From positions 744,001 to 808,000 of the forward strand of contig NZ_JAESVF010000001.1 of the NCBI RefSeq assembly GCF_038433465.1: DNA of 64,000 nucleotides, written 5' to 3'. Source of the DNA: Galbibacter sp038433465. GTDB taxonomy: Bacteria; Bacteroidota; Bacteroidia; Flavobacteriales; Flavobacteriaceae. Of this stretch, positions 53,332-61,555 are shown piece by piece; the stretch's first letter is position 1; every line of letters begins with the position of its first letter. The notes beneath the pieces were generated by a model. It was not told the DNA's origin, searched no databases, and saw nothing but the letters and a program-made list of their open reading frames with translations. Made by a program: the position numbers and the translations under genes.

Positions 53332-53368
53332 ATTATCAAATAATTGAATTCACAATATACATCTTAAA

Positions 53369-54340
53369 CTATTGCGCTCTTTCTGCTAAAACTTCCTTTT
53401 GTGGCGCAATGCACACTTCCGTATTTTTTGCTAAATTGGTTGGATGTGTAAACAAAAACGCTTTATTTTTTCTGAAAGCTTCGATTAAATAATGTGTTCC
53501 TTGGAAGTAGCTATTTTTCACAATTACTTTTATTGCTGAAGAAGGAACAATTTCGAGTTCGTGAGGATAAAGCAAAACTTTTTTAGTTGAAAAATTATCA
53601 GCAAATAACAAGTTTGAAGGCACTTCATTAACTTCTCCAAACAACGAAGCGACGTATTTACTTTTAGGCTGATTGAACAATGTCTCTGGAGTTTCAAATG
53701 CTACCGTTTTTCCTGCTTTTAGAACCATTGTAAAATCGGCATATGAAAGACTGTCAGTATTATCATGCGTGGCGGTAATACAGGCAATGTTTTCTTGTTT
53801 TAAATATGTGAAAATATCTCTGCGGAGTTTATTCTTTTTAAAATTATCGATGTTGCTAAAAGGTTCGTCAAGCAACAACAATTCAGGTTCTCTTGCCAAA
53901 GCCTTTGCCAACGCTACACGTTGTTGTTGTCCGCCGCTTAAATCGGTTGGTTTAACCTTTGCATAAGTCTCCATTCCTACCAATTCAAGTAACTCAGCAA
54001 TACGTTTTTTCTTTTTCCTCGGATAGAAATTAGACAGAAACTTCCCGATGTTTTCTTCCACCGTAATAAAAGGCATCAAATCGTAATCTTGCGCTACGTA
54101 TTTTATAAAAGGTTCTCCTGGTACAATATTATAATTTGGGCCAAGCATAGGTTTTTCATCCCAAAAAAGTTTGCCTTTTTCAAGGTGGTAAAGTCCGTAG
54201 ATAATTTTTAATAAGGTACTTTTTCCAGAACCACTCTCTCCAATAATCGATAAGTGATCTCCCTTCTGAAGTGAAAAACTAATGTTTTTTAAAATAGGAG
54301 TTTCGTTATACTGAAAAGATACATTTTTTACGTTGAGCAT
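53369..54340 (-). CDS. ABC transporter ATP-binding protein, PotA/FbpC-like
   Basis: 323 residues: ATPase domain with Walker A GESGSGKST, signature LSGGQQQR, Walker B LLLLDEPFSNID, and H-loop TATHDN; then a C-terminal part (about 235-323) that looks TOBE-like, as in importers of anions, iron or polyamines. No permease or binding protein is adjacent, so the substrate is unknown and it is an orphan ATPase. Confidence 0.85.
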   Translation of the reverse strand: MLNVKNVSFQYNETPILKNISFSLQKGDHLSIIGESGSGKSTLLKIIYGLYHLEKGKLFWDEKPMLGPNYNIVPGEPFIKYVAQDYDLMPFITVEENIGKFLSNFYPRKKKKRIAELLELVGMETYAKVKPTDLSGGQQQRVALAKALAREPELLLLDEPFSNIDNFKKNKLRRDIFTYLKQENIACITATHDNTDSLSYADFTMVLKAGKTVAFETPETLFNQPKSKYVASLFGEVNEVPSNLLFADNFSTKKVLLYPHELEIVPSSAIKVIVKNSYFQGTHYLIEAFRKNKAFLFTHPTNLAKNTEVCIAPQKEVLAERAQ

Positions 54341-54395
54341 ACGGGTTTGGTTTTGGCAAATATAAGAAGTTAAAAATGTTAGCTACAGCCATTTT

Positions 54396-54695
54396 TTATT
54401 CGTCCAGTAGAGATTCGAGATCCATTCTTTGATGCAGAATCCTTATTATTTCAATTTCTTCTTTTTTATGGTTGATTTTGTAGAAAATTAAATGTGATTT
54501 TACTCGAGAACGGAAATAAACTTTTCTAAGGTGTCCATAATCTTTTCCTGATTCGGGGTTTTCAGCCAAATATTCAACTTCGTCCATTATCAGATTTAAG
54601 TATCTGTCCGCTTGTTCGAGCGACCAGCTTTTATAAGTGTAAAGCCAAATGTTCTCAATGTCTAGATTTGCCTCTTGACTAATTTTGTAGACCAT
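54396..54695 (-). CDS. parE: ParE/RelE-family toxin
   Basis: 99 residues; the fold pattern of RelE/ParE toxins is seen: MVYKISQEANLDIENIWLYT, then a helix with AENPESGKDYGHLRKVYFRS, and C-terminal HLIFYKI...IEIIRILHQRMD. ParE members poison gyrase. The start overlaps the antitoxin stop by one base (TAATG-type). Confidence 0.9.
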   Translation of the reverse strand: MVYKISQEANLDIENIWLYTYKSWSLEQADRYLNLIMDEVEYLAENPESGKDYGHLRKVYFRSRVKSHLIFYKINHKKEEIEIIRILHQRMDLESLLDE

Positions 54696-54943
54696 TATTT
54701 AGTCAGATGCTTTTTATGGAGGTTGTTTAAAAGCTCTTTTCGGTCAAAGTTTTCCACAAAACCCGATTTCTCCCCCTTTTTAAGTTCCTTGATAAGTTCA
54801 GTTTTTTTAGATTCTTCGTTCTCAAACATTCTCAAAGCAGCCCTTACAACTTCACTTGCCGAAGAATATTTCCCAGTTTTGATTTGTCGACTGATGAAAT
54901 TGTCAAAATAGTCTCCAAGTAAAATAGATGTGTTTTTAGCCAT
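54695..54943 (-). CDS. parD: ParD-family antitoxin
   Basis: 82 residues from ATG 54943. N-terminal ribbon-helix-helix (TSILLGDYFDNFISRQIKTGKYSSASEVVRAALRMFE), C-terminal charged tail that would wrap the toxin. A perfect palindromic operator lies 22 bp upstream. The longer frame (from 54973) would run through that operator. Confidence 0.92.
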   Translation of the reverse strand: MAKNTSILLGDYFDNFISRQIKTGKYSSASEVVRAALRMFENEESKKTELIKELKKGEKSGFVENFDRKELLNNLHKKHLTK

Positions 54944-54965
54944 AATTCCAAAATATTTTTCTAAA

Positions 54966-54984
54966 TATACCAACTATTGGTATA
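54966..54984 (-). promoter_or_regulatory. parDE operator
   Basis: TATACCAA-CTA-TTGGTATA: perfect 8-bp arms with a 3-bp centre, 22 bp before the parD start. Fits an autoregulation site for the ribbon-helix-helix antitoxin. Confidence 0.75.
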
Positions 54985-55094
54985 AAATCAAAATGATGTT
55001 TTGAGATTTCGCTTCGGTTGGTTGTAGCTAACATAGAAGTATGCTTACCGACTAAAAAAAAATGATAGCACATTAAAAAAATTGCTAGTATGTA

Positions 55095-55130
55095 AAAACC
55101 CTTTTGACTATAGCTCGTCAAAAGGGTTTT
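55095..55130. terminator. Terminator between parDE and the Zn protease
   Basis: AAAACCCTTTTGAC/GTCAAAAGGGTTTT, perfect 14-bp stem, 8-nt loop. The gene it serves is not obvious: it lies about 110 bp upstream of the parD operator and about 170 bp downstream of nothing on the + strand. Confidence 0.75.
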
Positions 55131-55182
55131 ATTTGTTTTTTTGAATATCCGTAATGTATTATAACAAGAATAAAATGTCAGG

Positions 55183-55245
55183 TCGAGCGTAGTCGAGACC
55201 CTATTTAAAGTTTGTTGAGCTAAATAACCTCTCGACTACGCTCGA
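55183..55245. repeat. 16-bp inverted repeat of the TCGAGCGTAGTCGAGA type
   Basis: TCGAGCGTAGTCGAGA (55183-55198) and its exact reverse complement (55230-55245) flank 31 bp. Same theme as the repeats at 5665-5760. Confidence 0.85.
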
Positions 55246-55303
55246 GGGAACAGTGCATTATGACAGATTTCGGACAATTATTTTATTTTTATACTATTTA
55301 AAT

Positions 55304-55990
55304 TTAATCTCTTCCTCCAAAAACTTTAAGAGCAAAATAGAGTAATGTAGCCAACGATCCAACAGCAGCAACCACATAGGTGCGCGCTGCCCATTTTAAT
55401 GAATCTTTAGCGCCATTGTATTCTTCTGGGGTTACAATATTTCTGTTTTTTAACCATGCCAAAGCTCTGTTACTGGCATCGTATTCTACAGGTAGTGTAA
55501 CAAAGCTAAACAATGTTCCCATGGCAAACATAATCAATCCGATAACTGCTACTGTAAATCCAAATTGCGTACTTGCACCCAATACAATTCCTCCAAAAAT
55601 AACCCAAACAGACATATTGGAAGCAACGCTTACCACAGGTACTAATTTTGATCGCATTTGCAACCACTCGTAACCTTTGGCGTGTTGTACAGCATGGCCA
55701 CATTCGTGAGCTGCAACGGCAGCAGCAGCAGCGTTACGCTGACTGTAAACACCTTCGCTTAAATTAACTGTTTTCTTTGCAGGATTATAATGGTCGGTTA
55801 ACATTCCTGGTGTAGAAATAACTTCTACATCGGTAATACCGTGATCGTGTAGCATTTTGCGTGCTATTTCTGCACCGCTCATTCCGTTTTGTAAATGAAC
55901 TTTGGAGTAGTGCTTAAACTTGCTTTTTAACTTCGAACTCACTAGCATACTTACAAGTCCGATTAAACCAATAAGAATATAATATCCCAT
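55304..55990 (-). CDS. Membrane zinc metallopeptidase (YugP-like)
   Basis: 228 residues with an N-terminal membrane helix, the zinc motif AAHECGHAVQHA near residue 95 (HExxH form), and three further membrane segments. Family of neutral Zn proteases of unknown substrate, possibly membrane protein quality control. Confidence 0.9.
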   Translation of the reverse strand: MGYYILIGLIGLVSMLVSSKLKSKFKHYSKVHLQNGMSGAEIARKMLHDHGITDVEVISTPGMLTDHYNPAKKTVNLSEGVYSQRNAAAAAVAAHECGHAVQHAKGYEWLQMRSKLVPVVSVASNMSVWVIFGGIVLGASTQFGFTVAVIGLIMFAMGTLFSFVTLPVEYDASNRALAWLKNRNIVTPEEYNGAKDSLKWAARTYVVAAVGSLATLLYFALKVFGGRD

Positions 55991-56030
55991 AGTATTTTTA
56001 TTTTATCATCTAAATTTACAATATAAAAGC

Positions 56031-56060
56031 AAAAACCTCGCCAAATTCAGCGAGGTTTTT
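56031..56060 (-). terminator. leuS terminator
   Basis: AAAAACCTCGC/GCGAGGTTTTT, 11-bp stem with an 8-nt loop, about 50 bp past the leuS stop; T-runs on both strands. Confidence 0.85.
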
Positions 56061-56111
56061 TTACTGTCTTTATGACATTTTATTTTAGATATTGCATTCA
56101 GAAAAAATCTG

Positions 56112-59100
56112 TTACCCTACAATATTTACAATTTTTCCTGGTACAATAATAACTTTCTTCGGAGTTCTACCGTCGAGTTGTGCTTGAGTTTTCTCGTGTG
56201 CCATCACTTCTTTTTCGATGTCCTCTTTACTCATGTCGGCAGGAAGTTCGAGTGTAAAACGCATTTTTCCGTTGAACGAAATAGGGTAAGTTTTACTACT
56301 TTCTACCAAATGTTTTCCATCAAAAACAGGGAAATCTGCAGTAGCGATAGATGTTGTATTTCCTAAAGCGTCCCATAATTCTTCAGCAATATGAGGCGCG
56401 TAAGGCGAAATTAAAACCGCCAAAGGCTCTAAAATGGCTTTGCTTGTACACTTTTGTGCTGTAAGCTCATTCACACAAATCATAAATGTAGAAACTGAAG
56501 TATTGAAAGAGAAATTCTCGATATCTTCTTCTACTTTTTTGATGGTTTTATGTAATGTTTTTAAACTGTCTTTTGATGGCTCTGCGTCAGAAACTTTAAG
56601 TCCGTTATCGTCAAAATACAATTTCCAAAGTTTTTTTAAGAATCCGTGTACTCCTGTAATTCCAGCAGTATTCCAAGGTTTTGCTTGCTCTAATGGTCCT
56701 AAAAACATTTCGTACATACGAAGCGTATCAGCACCATAGTTTTCGCAAATTTCATCTGGATTTACAACATTGTATTTTGATTTCGACATTTTTTCGACTT
56801 CATTTCCAACAATGTATTTCCCGTCTTCTAAAATGAATTCAGCATCTTTAAAATCTTCTCGCCAGTTTTTAAAGGCTTCAATATCCAATTCGTTTGAAGC
56901 GTTTACAAAAGAAACATCTGCGTGTAATTTTTGAATAAATGATGGTTGAATATAAAATCTTAGTTCAAACTTATCATCATTTATTTTTGCTTTAAATTCT
57001 TCACTAAAATGAGTTTTAAGAACTTCAAGAATTTCTTTATTTAGTGAACTGTTAACTTCGTCTAAATAAATAGGAGTTGAGTCTTTGTCTTCTTTTAGAA
57101 ATGATTTGATAATATTGTAAGAAAAGAAAATTCTATTTTTAAATAATCCGTTGTAAATAGATTTCTTCATTTCCCAATCAAGACCTTGTATGTCAGCAAC
57201 TATATCTGCTCTATATACAAAAGCACTCGTTCCCAAAATCATTCCTTGATTGATGAGTTTTTTTGCAAATTCATCTATAGGAAGTAACCCTTGATCGAAC
57301 AAAAACTTCTGCCAAAAACGAGCGTACAACAAATGCCCAGTGGCATGCTCGCTTCCTCCAATGTATAAATCTACATCCTGCCAGTAGTTCAATGCTTCTT
57401 TTGAGGCAAATTCGGCAGTATTATCAGCGTCCATATAACGATTAAAATACCACGAACTTCCAGCCCATCCTGGCATTGTATTAAGTTCTAGCGGAAAAAT
57501 ACTTGTATTGTTTATTTGGTCGTTGCTTACCACTTTGTTTTGTGTAGTATCCCAAGCCCATTCTGTAGCATTTCCTAACGGAGGCTCGCCAGTTTCGGTA
57601 GGTAAATATTTTTCTACTTCTGGCAAATTAATTGGCAAGTGTTCTGGAGCAATCATTTGCGGAAGTCCGTTTACATAATACACAGGGAACGGCTCTCCCC
57701 AGTAGCGTTGACGTGAAAATACAGCATCGCGTAAACGGTAATTTGTTTTACCTTCGCCGTGTCCAATTTCTTCTAAAGCTTCAATCGCTTTTTTAGTCGC
57801 TTCTTTATAGCTTAATCCGTTTAAAAAGTCGCTATTAGCAATAACCGTTTTTTCTTTATCGGCAAAAGCTTCTTCGCTAATGTCTACGCCTTCAAAAATA
57901 TTAGGGATTTCAATATCAAAATGCTTCGCAAAATCGTAATCACGTTGATCGCCACACGGAACTGCCATTACAGCACCTGTTCCGTAGCCAGCCAACACAT
58001 AATCGCCTATCCAAATTGGCACAGGTTTTTTGGTGAACGGATGCTCGGCATACGCACCTGTAAACACTCCGCTTATGGTTTTTACATCGGCCATACGTTC
58101 GCGTTCGCTACGTTTTGAAGTAGCTTCGATGTATGCTTCTACAGCTTCTTTTTGAGCTGGAGTTGTAATTTTGCTAACCAATTCATGCTCTGGAGCAAGT
58201 GTCATAAACGAAACTCCAAAAATGGTGTCGGGGCGTGTGGTGAATACTTCGATCCCCCTAACCCCCGAAGGGGGAACAATGGTCTCTTGTTTGGCTAAAG
58301 TATCAGTAATTTTTTGAAGAACAGTTTCTATATTTCCAATTACTTCTTCGTTTTTAAAACGTATAACTTTAAATCCTTTTTCATTTAGAATTTTAGTTCG
58401 TTCTTCATCATATTCTTTCGTTGCATTATGAATACCGCCATCAACTTCAACTACTAGTTTTTTCCTCAAACAAACAAAATCAACTATAAAATCATCAATT
58501 AGGTGTTGCTGTCTAAATTTATGTCCAAGATTTTTATTCCTTAGTTGTTCCCATAAAATTCGTTCAGCCTCTGTTGGATTTTTTCTGTTTTCTTTTGCTT
58601 TTTCAATTAATAAATGAGCATTGTTTCCGCCAGTCATATAGCCAGGCTCACTCTTCTCTTCCCCTTTGGGGAAGGATAGGATGGGGAAACTAACCGAAGC
58701 TCCTACCGATTTTCCAATCCAATTTCGTTGAATTTCCTTTAGTGGTTCTGGCCAATCTAAACCGTTTAAGCCTTGAAGTAAACGCTCTGCATAGGCAGAA
58801 ATACGCATGCTCCATTGCTTCATTTTTTTACGTACTACAGGATGACCACCACGTTCTGAAACTCCGTTTACAATTTCGTCGTTTGCTAAAACTGTTCCAA
58901 GAGCAGGACACCAATTCACTTCGGTTTCTGCTAAATAGGTAAGTCGGTATTGTAAAAGTATTTTTTGTTGTTCTTCAGAAGAAAAAGCTTTCCATTCTGA
59001 AGCTGAAAATTGTGCGATATTTTCATCGGAAACCGCATTTACATTAGCATTTCCTTCAGTTTCAAACTTTTCGACAAGCGTTGAGACATTCTCAGCTTTA

Positions 59101-59555
59101 TCGGTATCTTTATTGTACCAAGAGTTGAATAATTGAATAAAAATCCACTGTGTCCATTTGTAATAATCGGCGTTGGAAGTGCGTACTTCGCGACTCCAAT
59201 CGAATGAAAACCCAATTTTATCCAGTTGCTCACGGTAGCGCGCAATGTTTTCTTTGGTAGTTTTATCCGGATGTTGTCCAGTTTGAATAGCATATTGTTC
59301 CGCAGGAAGTCCAAAACTATCGTACCCCATTGGGTGAAGTACATTAAAACCTTTATGGCGTTTGTAACGCGCGTAAATATCGCTGGCAATATATCCTAGC
59401 GGATGCCCAACGTGTAGTCCTGCTCCCGATGGATAAGGAAACATGTCTAACACATAATATTTTGGTTTTTCAGAATTGTTACTGGCTTTGAAAGTTTGTT
59501 TCTCTGCCCAATATTTTTGCCATTTGGCTTCAATTTCATTGAAATTGTACTTCAT
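56112..59555 (-). CDS. leuS: Leucyl-tRNA synthetase with in-frame DUF559 endonuclease domain
   Basis: Charges tRNA-Leu. 1147 residues from ATG 59555 (MKYNFNEIEAKWQKYW), against roughly 920-950 in relatives. HIGH-type motif HVGHPLGY near 44, CP1 editing domain with TTRPDT and GTGAVMAVPCGDQRDYDF, and KMSKS near 920 are intact. Two extra blocks: residues ~290-434, a whole DUF559 domain between ASVSF and IEVFTTRP; and ~70 extra residues in the stretch ~782-880 between FVYR and VSFVNASN, not recognised. No frameshift or stop, and no other leuS in the window, so the enzyme is probably functional. Confidence 0.95.
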   Translation of the reverse strand: MKYNFNEIEAKWQKYWAEKQTFKASNNSEKPKYYVLDMFPYPSGAGLHVGHPLGYIASDIYARYKRHKGFNVLHPMGYDSFGLPAEQYAIQTGQHPDKTTKENIARYREQLDKIGFSFDWSREVRTSNADYYKWTQWIFIQLFNSWYNKDTDKAENVSTLVEKFETEGNANVNAVSDENIAQFSASEWKAFSSEEQQKILLQYRLTYLAETEVNWCPALGTVLANDEIVNGVSERGGHPVVRKKMKQWSMRISAYAERLLQGLNGLDWPEPLKEIQRNWIGKSVGASVSFPILSFPKGEEKSEPGYMTGGNNAHLLIEKAKENRKNPTEAERILWEQLRNKNLGHKFRQQHLIDDFIVDFVCLRKKLVVEVDGGIHNATKEYDEERTKILNEKGFKVIRFKNEEVIGNIETVLQKITDTLAKQETIVPPSGVRGIEVFTTRPDTIFGVSFMTLAPEHELVSKITTPAQKEAVEAYIEATSKRSERERMADVKTISGVFTGAYAEHPFTKKPVPIWIGDYVLAGYGTGAVMAVPCGDQRDYDFAKHFDIEIPNIFEGVDISEEAFADKEKTVIANSDFLNGLSYKEATKKAIEALEEIGHGEGKTNYRLRDAVFSRQRYWGEPFPVYYVNGLPQMIAPEHLPINLPEVEKYLPTETGEPPLGNATEWAWDTTQNKVVSNDQINNTSIFPLELNTMPGWAGSSWYFNRYMDADNTAEFASKEALNYWQDVDLYIGGSEHATGHLLYARFWQKFLFDQGLLPIDEFAKKLINQGMILGTSAFVYRADIVADIQGLDWEMKKSIYNGLFKNRIFFSYNIIKSFLKEDKDSTPIYLDEVNSSLNKEILEVLKTHFSEEFKAKINDDKFELRFYIQPSFIQKLHADVSFVNASNELDIEAFKNWREDFKDAEFILEDGKYIVGNEVEKMSKSKYNVVNPDEICENYGADTLRMYEMFLGPLEQAKPWNTAGITGVHGFLKKLWKLYFDDNGLKVSDAEPSKDSLKTLHKTIKKVEEDIENFSFNTSVSTFMICVNELTAQKCTSKAILEPLAVLISPYAPHIAEELWDALGNTTSIATADFPVFDGKHLVESSKTYPISFNGKMRFTLELPADMSKEDIEKEVMAHEKTQAQLDGRTPKKVIIVPGKIVNIVG
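58254..58686 (-). mobile_element. DUF559-coding element inserted in leuS
   Basis: 433 bp in frame within leuS. Plus-strand left end: CCCCCTAACCCCCGAAGGGGG (hairpin CCCCC/GGGGG); right end: CTTCCCC/GGGGAAG hairpin followed by GATAGGATGGGG. Ends are inverted and resemble those of the short elements at 4548 and 8405. The encoded domain reads (sense) from MTGGNNAHLLIEKA through NPTEAERILWEQLRN, FRQQHLIDDFIVDFVC, LVVEVDGGIH and YDEERTKILNEKGFKVIRF. These are all the DUF559/Vsr-fold landmarks, with the acidic catalytic residues (Asp in VDF, Glu and Asp in VEVDG) in place. No target duplication and no intein splice motifs were seen. Confidence 0.85.
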
Positions 59556-59739
59556 TGCTATCTTTTTTATGCTCAATCTTATAAGAACCGCAAAAATACA
59601 GTTATTCAATGAATATGGAAAGTTATTTTACAATATGACGGCACACATTGAACCTCAAGCTTTGCGTCGTGCGATTTTTGTTGAAAATCGATTTAATATC
59701 AAATAGAGACTTCCTACCTTTACACTTTAAAAAATATTC

Positions 59740-60189
59740 ATGTTTACTACGGAAATAAAATTGTTTTCTGAACTCACTTTAAACGAACTCTATGCTTCTC
59801 TTAGATTAAGAAGCGAAGTTTTTGTTGTGGAGCAGGATTGTGTGTACCAAGATGTTGATAATAAAGACTCCTATGCGTTGCATGTTTTAGGGAAAAAAGA
59901 TGGTGAGATTGTTGCCTATACACGTATTTTTGATAGTGGTAAATATTTTGACAATCCAAGTATTGGACGTGTTGTTGTTGCACAAGACGAACGAAAATAC
60001 GGCTACGGACATCAAATTTTAGAAGCTTCAATTGAAGCTATTTACAGTAATTTTGGAAAACAAGACATAGAAATTTCAGCCCAATGCTATTTGAAAAAAT
60101 TTTACAACTCGCATGGGTTTTCTCAAATTGGAGAAGAATATTTAGAAGACGGAATTCCGCACATCCGAATGATTAAGAGTCAATCTTAA
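59740..60189 (+). CDS. GNAT acetyltransferase, ElaA-like
   Basis: 149 residues; ElaA pattern: LYASLRLRSEVFVVEQDCVYQDVD, then the acetyl-CoA loop region GRVVVAQDERKYGYGHQILE, and QCYLKKFYNSHGF. Substrate unknown. Its 3' end overlaps the convergent next gene by 17 bp. Confidence 0.88.
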   Translation: MFTTEIKLFSELTLNELYASLRLRSEVFVVEQDCVYQDVDNKDSYALHVLGKKDGEIVAYTRIFDSGKYFDNPSIGRVVVAQDERKYGYGHQILEASIEAIYSNFGKQDIEISAQCYLKKFYNSHGFSQIGEEYLEDGIPHIRMIKSQS

Positions 60190-60550
60190 TCATAGTTTTT
60201 TCCATGTTTAAATCGCTAAGCATGGTGTTGGTAAATTTATAATGTCCTTTGGTGCTTATAATTTTAAAGCGGTACGATTTCATCTTACTTAAAACATCCA
60301 AAAACATCCATTTTGATTTTAATAAATGTGGTTTTTCCGATTTTACACTAATTTCAAAAAAGTGTTTTATTCCTTTTTTATCGGCCACAATATCTGGAGT
60401 AATGGTAATATCGCTCCCCTTTCTCACAAACGACTTTGGGGTTTCGTATCCTTCTAAGTCGGCTTTAATATTATCGAACCCACGGTTTTCTAAATAATTT
60501 ACCGATCTGCTTAAAAACTCTGTATAATTTGCTTTGTCTGTACTTATCAT
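60173..60550 (-). CDS. Hypothetical protein, possibly nuclease-fold
   Basis: About 125 residues from MISTDKANYTEF (60550); a frame extension of five codons exists. Composition is soluble and mixed alpha/beta. The segment TPDIVADKKGIKHFFEISVK loosely recalls a PD-(D/E)XK core, but the last lysine does not have the right spacing, so this is weak. Not otherwise recognised. Convergent overlap of 17 bp with the GNAT gene. Confidence 0.65.
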   Translation of the reverse strand: MISTDKANYTEFLSRSVNYLENRGFDNIKADLEGYETPKSFVRKGSDITITPDIVADKKGIKHFFEISVKSEKPHLLKSKWMFLDVLSKMKSYRFKIISTKGHYKFTNTMLSDLNMEKTMIKIDS

Positions 60551-60810
60551 AACTGTAGTATACAAAATAAAATGTAATTATCAAATTATCAGCTAGTTAA
60601 ATATTGTTAATTGAATTTTTTATACTGAAAGAATTCAGGTTAAATTCAGCTGAAAAAACTTATTCAAACTCAACTAAAATTACACCTTCATCTTAAAATT
60701 TCTTAATTTTTAAAAGAAACTACAAAAAGTATCACAAATTGTAGTGAAACTTCTGTTAAAGCAACTACTGCCAATTTATAATTAAAATATATTGGCGCCA
60801 CTAATCCTAA
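60551..60810. other. AT-rich gap with no signal
   Basis: No ORF, repeat or terminator recognised here. Confidence 0.4.
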
Positions 60811-61554
60811 TTGCATGTGATACAACTACTCTTAAAATTATTTTTATTGATGCTCCTTTGTATGCAATCGTTGATGCTGTTTGCTCAAGAAGAAACAGCA
60901 CTAAATTTATTTGTGTACAAAGACGGAAAGGCCGTAACGAGTTTTGGAATTGCCAATTTGAGCACAAAAACCGAAGGGAAATACGAAAACGGATTTCATA
61001 GTATCTTGGTTTCTGAAGGAGATGTGCTTTTGGTTGCTTCGGAAGAATTTGATAATTTTCACAGACTTGTAACTGTAAACGATTTGAACAAAAAGCGCAT
61101 TGAAGTGTACATAAAAGATGGCATCATTGAGTTGGATGAAGTTGTGTTAACCGACTATAAATTAAACTACGGAAAGTTTACCGACCACACTCCTAAAACA
61201 TACACACCAGCAGAAAGACGCTTAGCAACTGCTACAAAATACCGATACCAAAATAGTGGGATGTCGATGAGTTTGGACCCATTGATAAATGCGATAAGTG
61301 GACGCACCAAAAAATTAAAAAAACGACTCAAAGCAGAAACTAAAAACATTATTGTAGGCTTTTTGGAAGACAATTACAAAGATTATATTTTGAACGATTT
61401 GGATGTGCCTAGAGATCAATTTGGACTCTTTTGCTATTTTATTTCTGAAAAATACAAAGCTATTCATCGTACTCCAAAACGCGGACGTGTAGAGCAATTA
61501 CTAAGAATTGGATATTTAGATTTTATAAAAGATCCTGCGGAAGAAAAGTATTGA
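60811..61554 (+). CDS. Hypothetical exported protein
   Basis: 247 residues if the TTG at 60811 is used; GTG 60817 and ATG 60850 also give a signal-peptide-like start ending in MLFAQ. The part after it (about 30-110) is beta-rich and resembles a degenerate carboxypeptidase-regulatory-like domain, with ELDEVVLTDYKL as in such proteins; the C-terminal part is helical and basic. Ends two bases before the stop of the convergent S41 protease gene. Confidence 0.7.
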   Translation: MHVIQLLLKLFLLMLLCMQSLMLFAQEETALNLFVYKDGKAVTSFGIANLSTKTEGKYENGFHSILVSEGDVLLVASEEFDNFHRLVTVNDLNKKRIEVYIKDGIIELDEVVLTDYKLNYGKFTDHTPKTYTPAERRLATATKYRYQNSGMSMSLDPLINAISGRTKKLKKRLKAETKNIIVGFLEDNYKDYILNDLDVPRDQFGLFCYFISEKYKAIHRTPKRGRVEQLLRIGYLDFIKDPAEEKY

Positions 61555-61555
61555 T

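Noticed and set aside
58254..58686. Intein in leuS
   Set aside because: No Cys/Ser/Thr at the first position with blocks A/B and no His-Asn end; the insert is a DUF559 domain with hairpin DNA ends.
56112..59555. leuS as a pseudogene
   Set aside because: The frame is unbroken through both extra blocks, and all synthetase and editing motifs are present.
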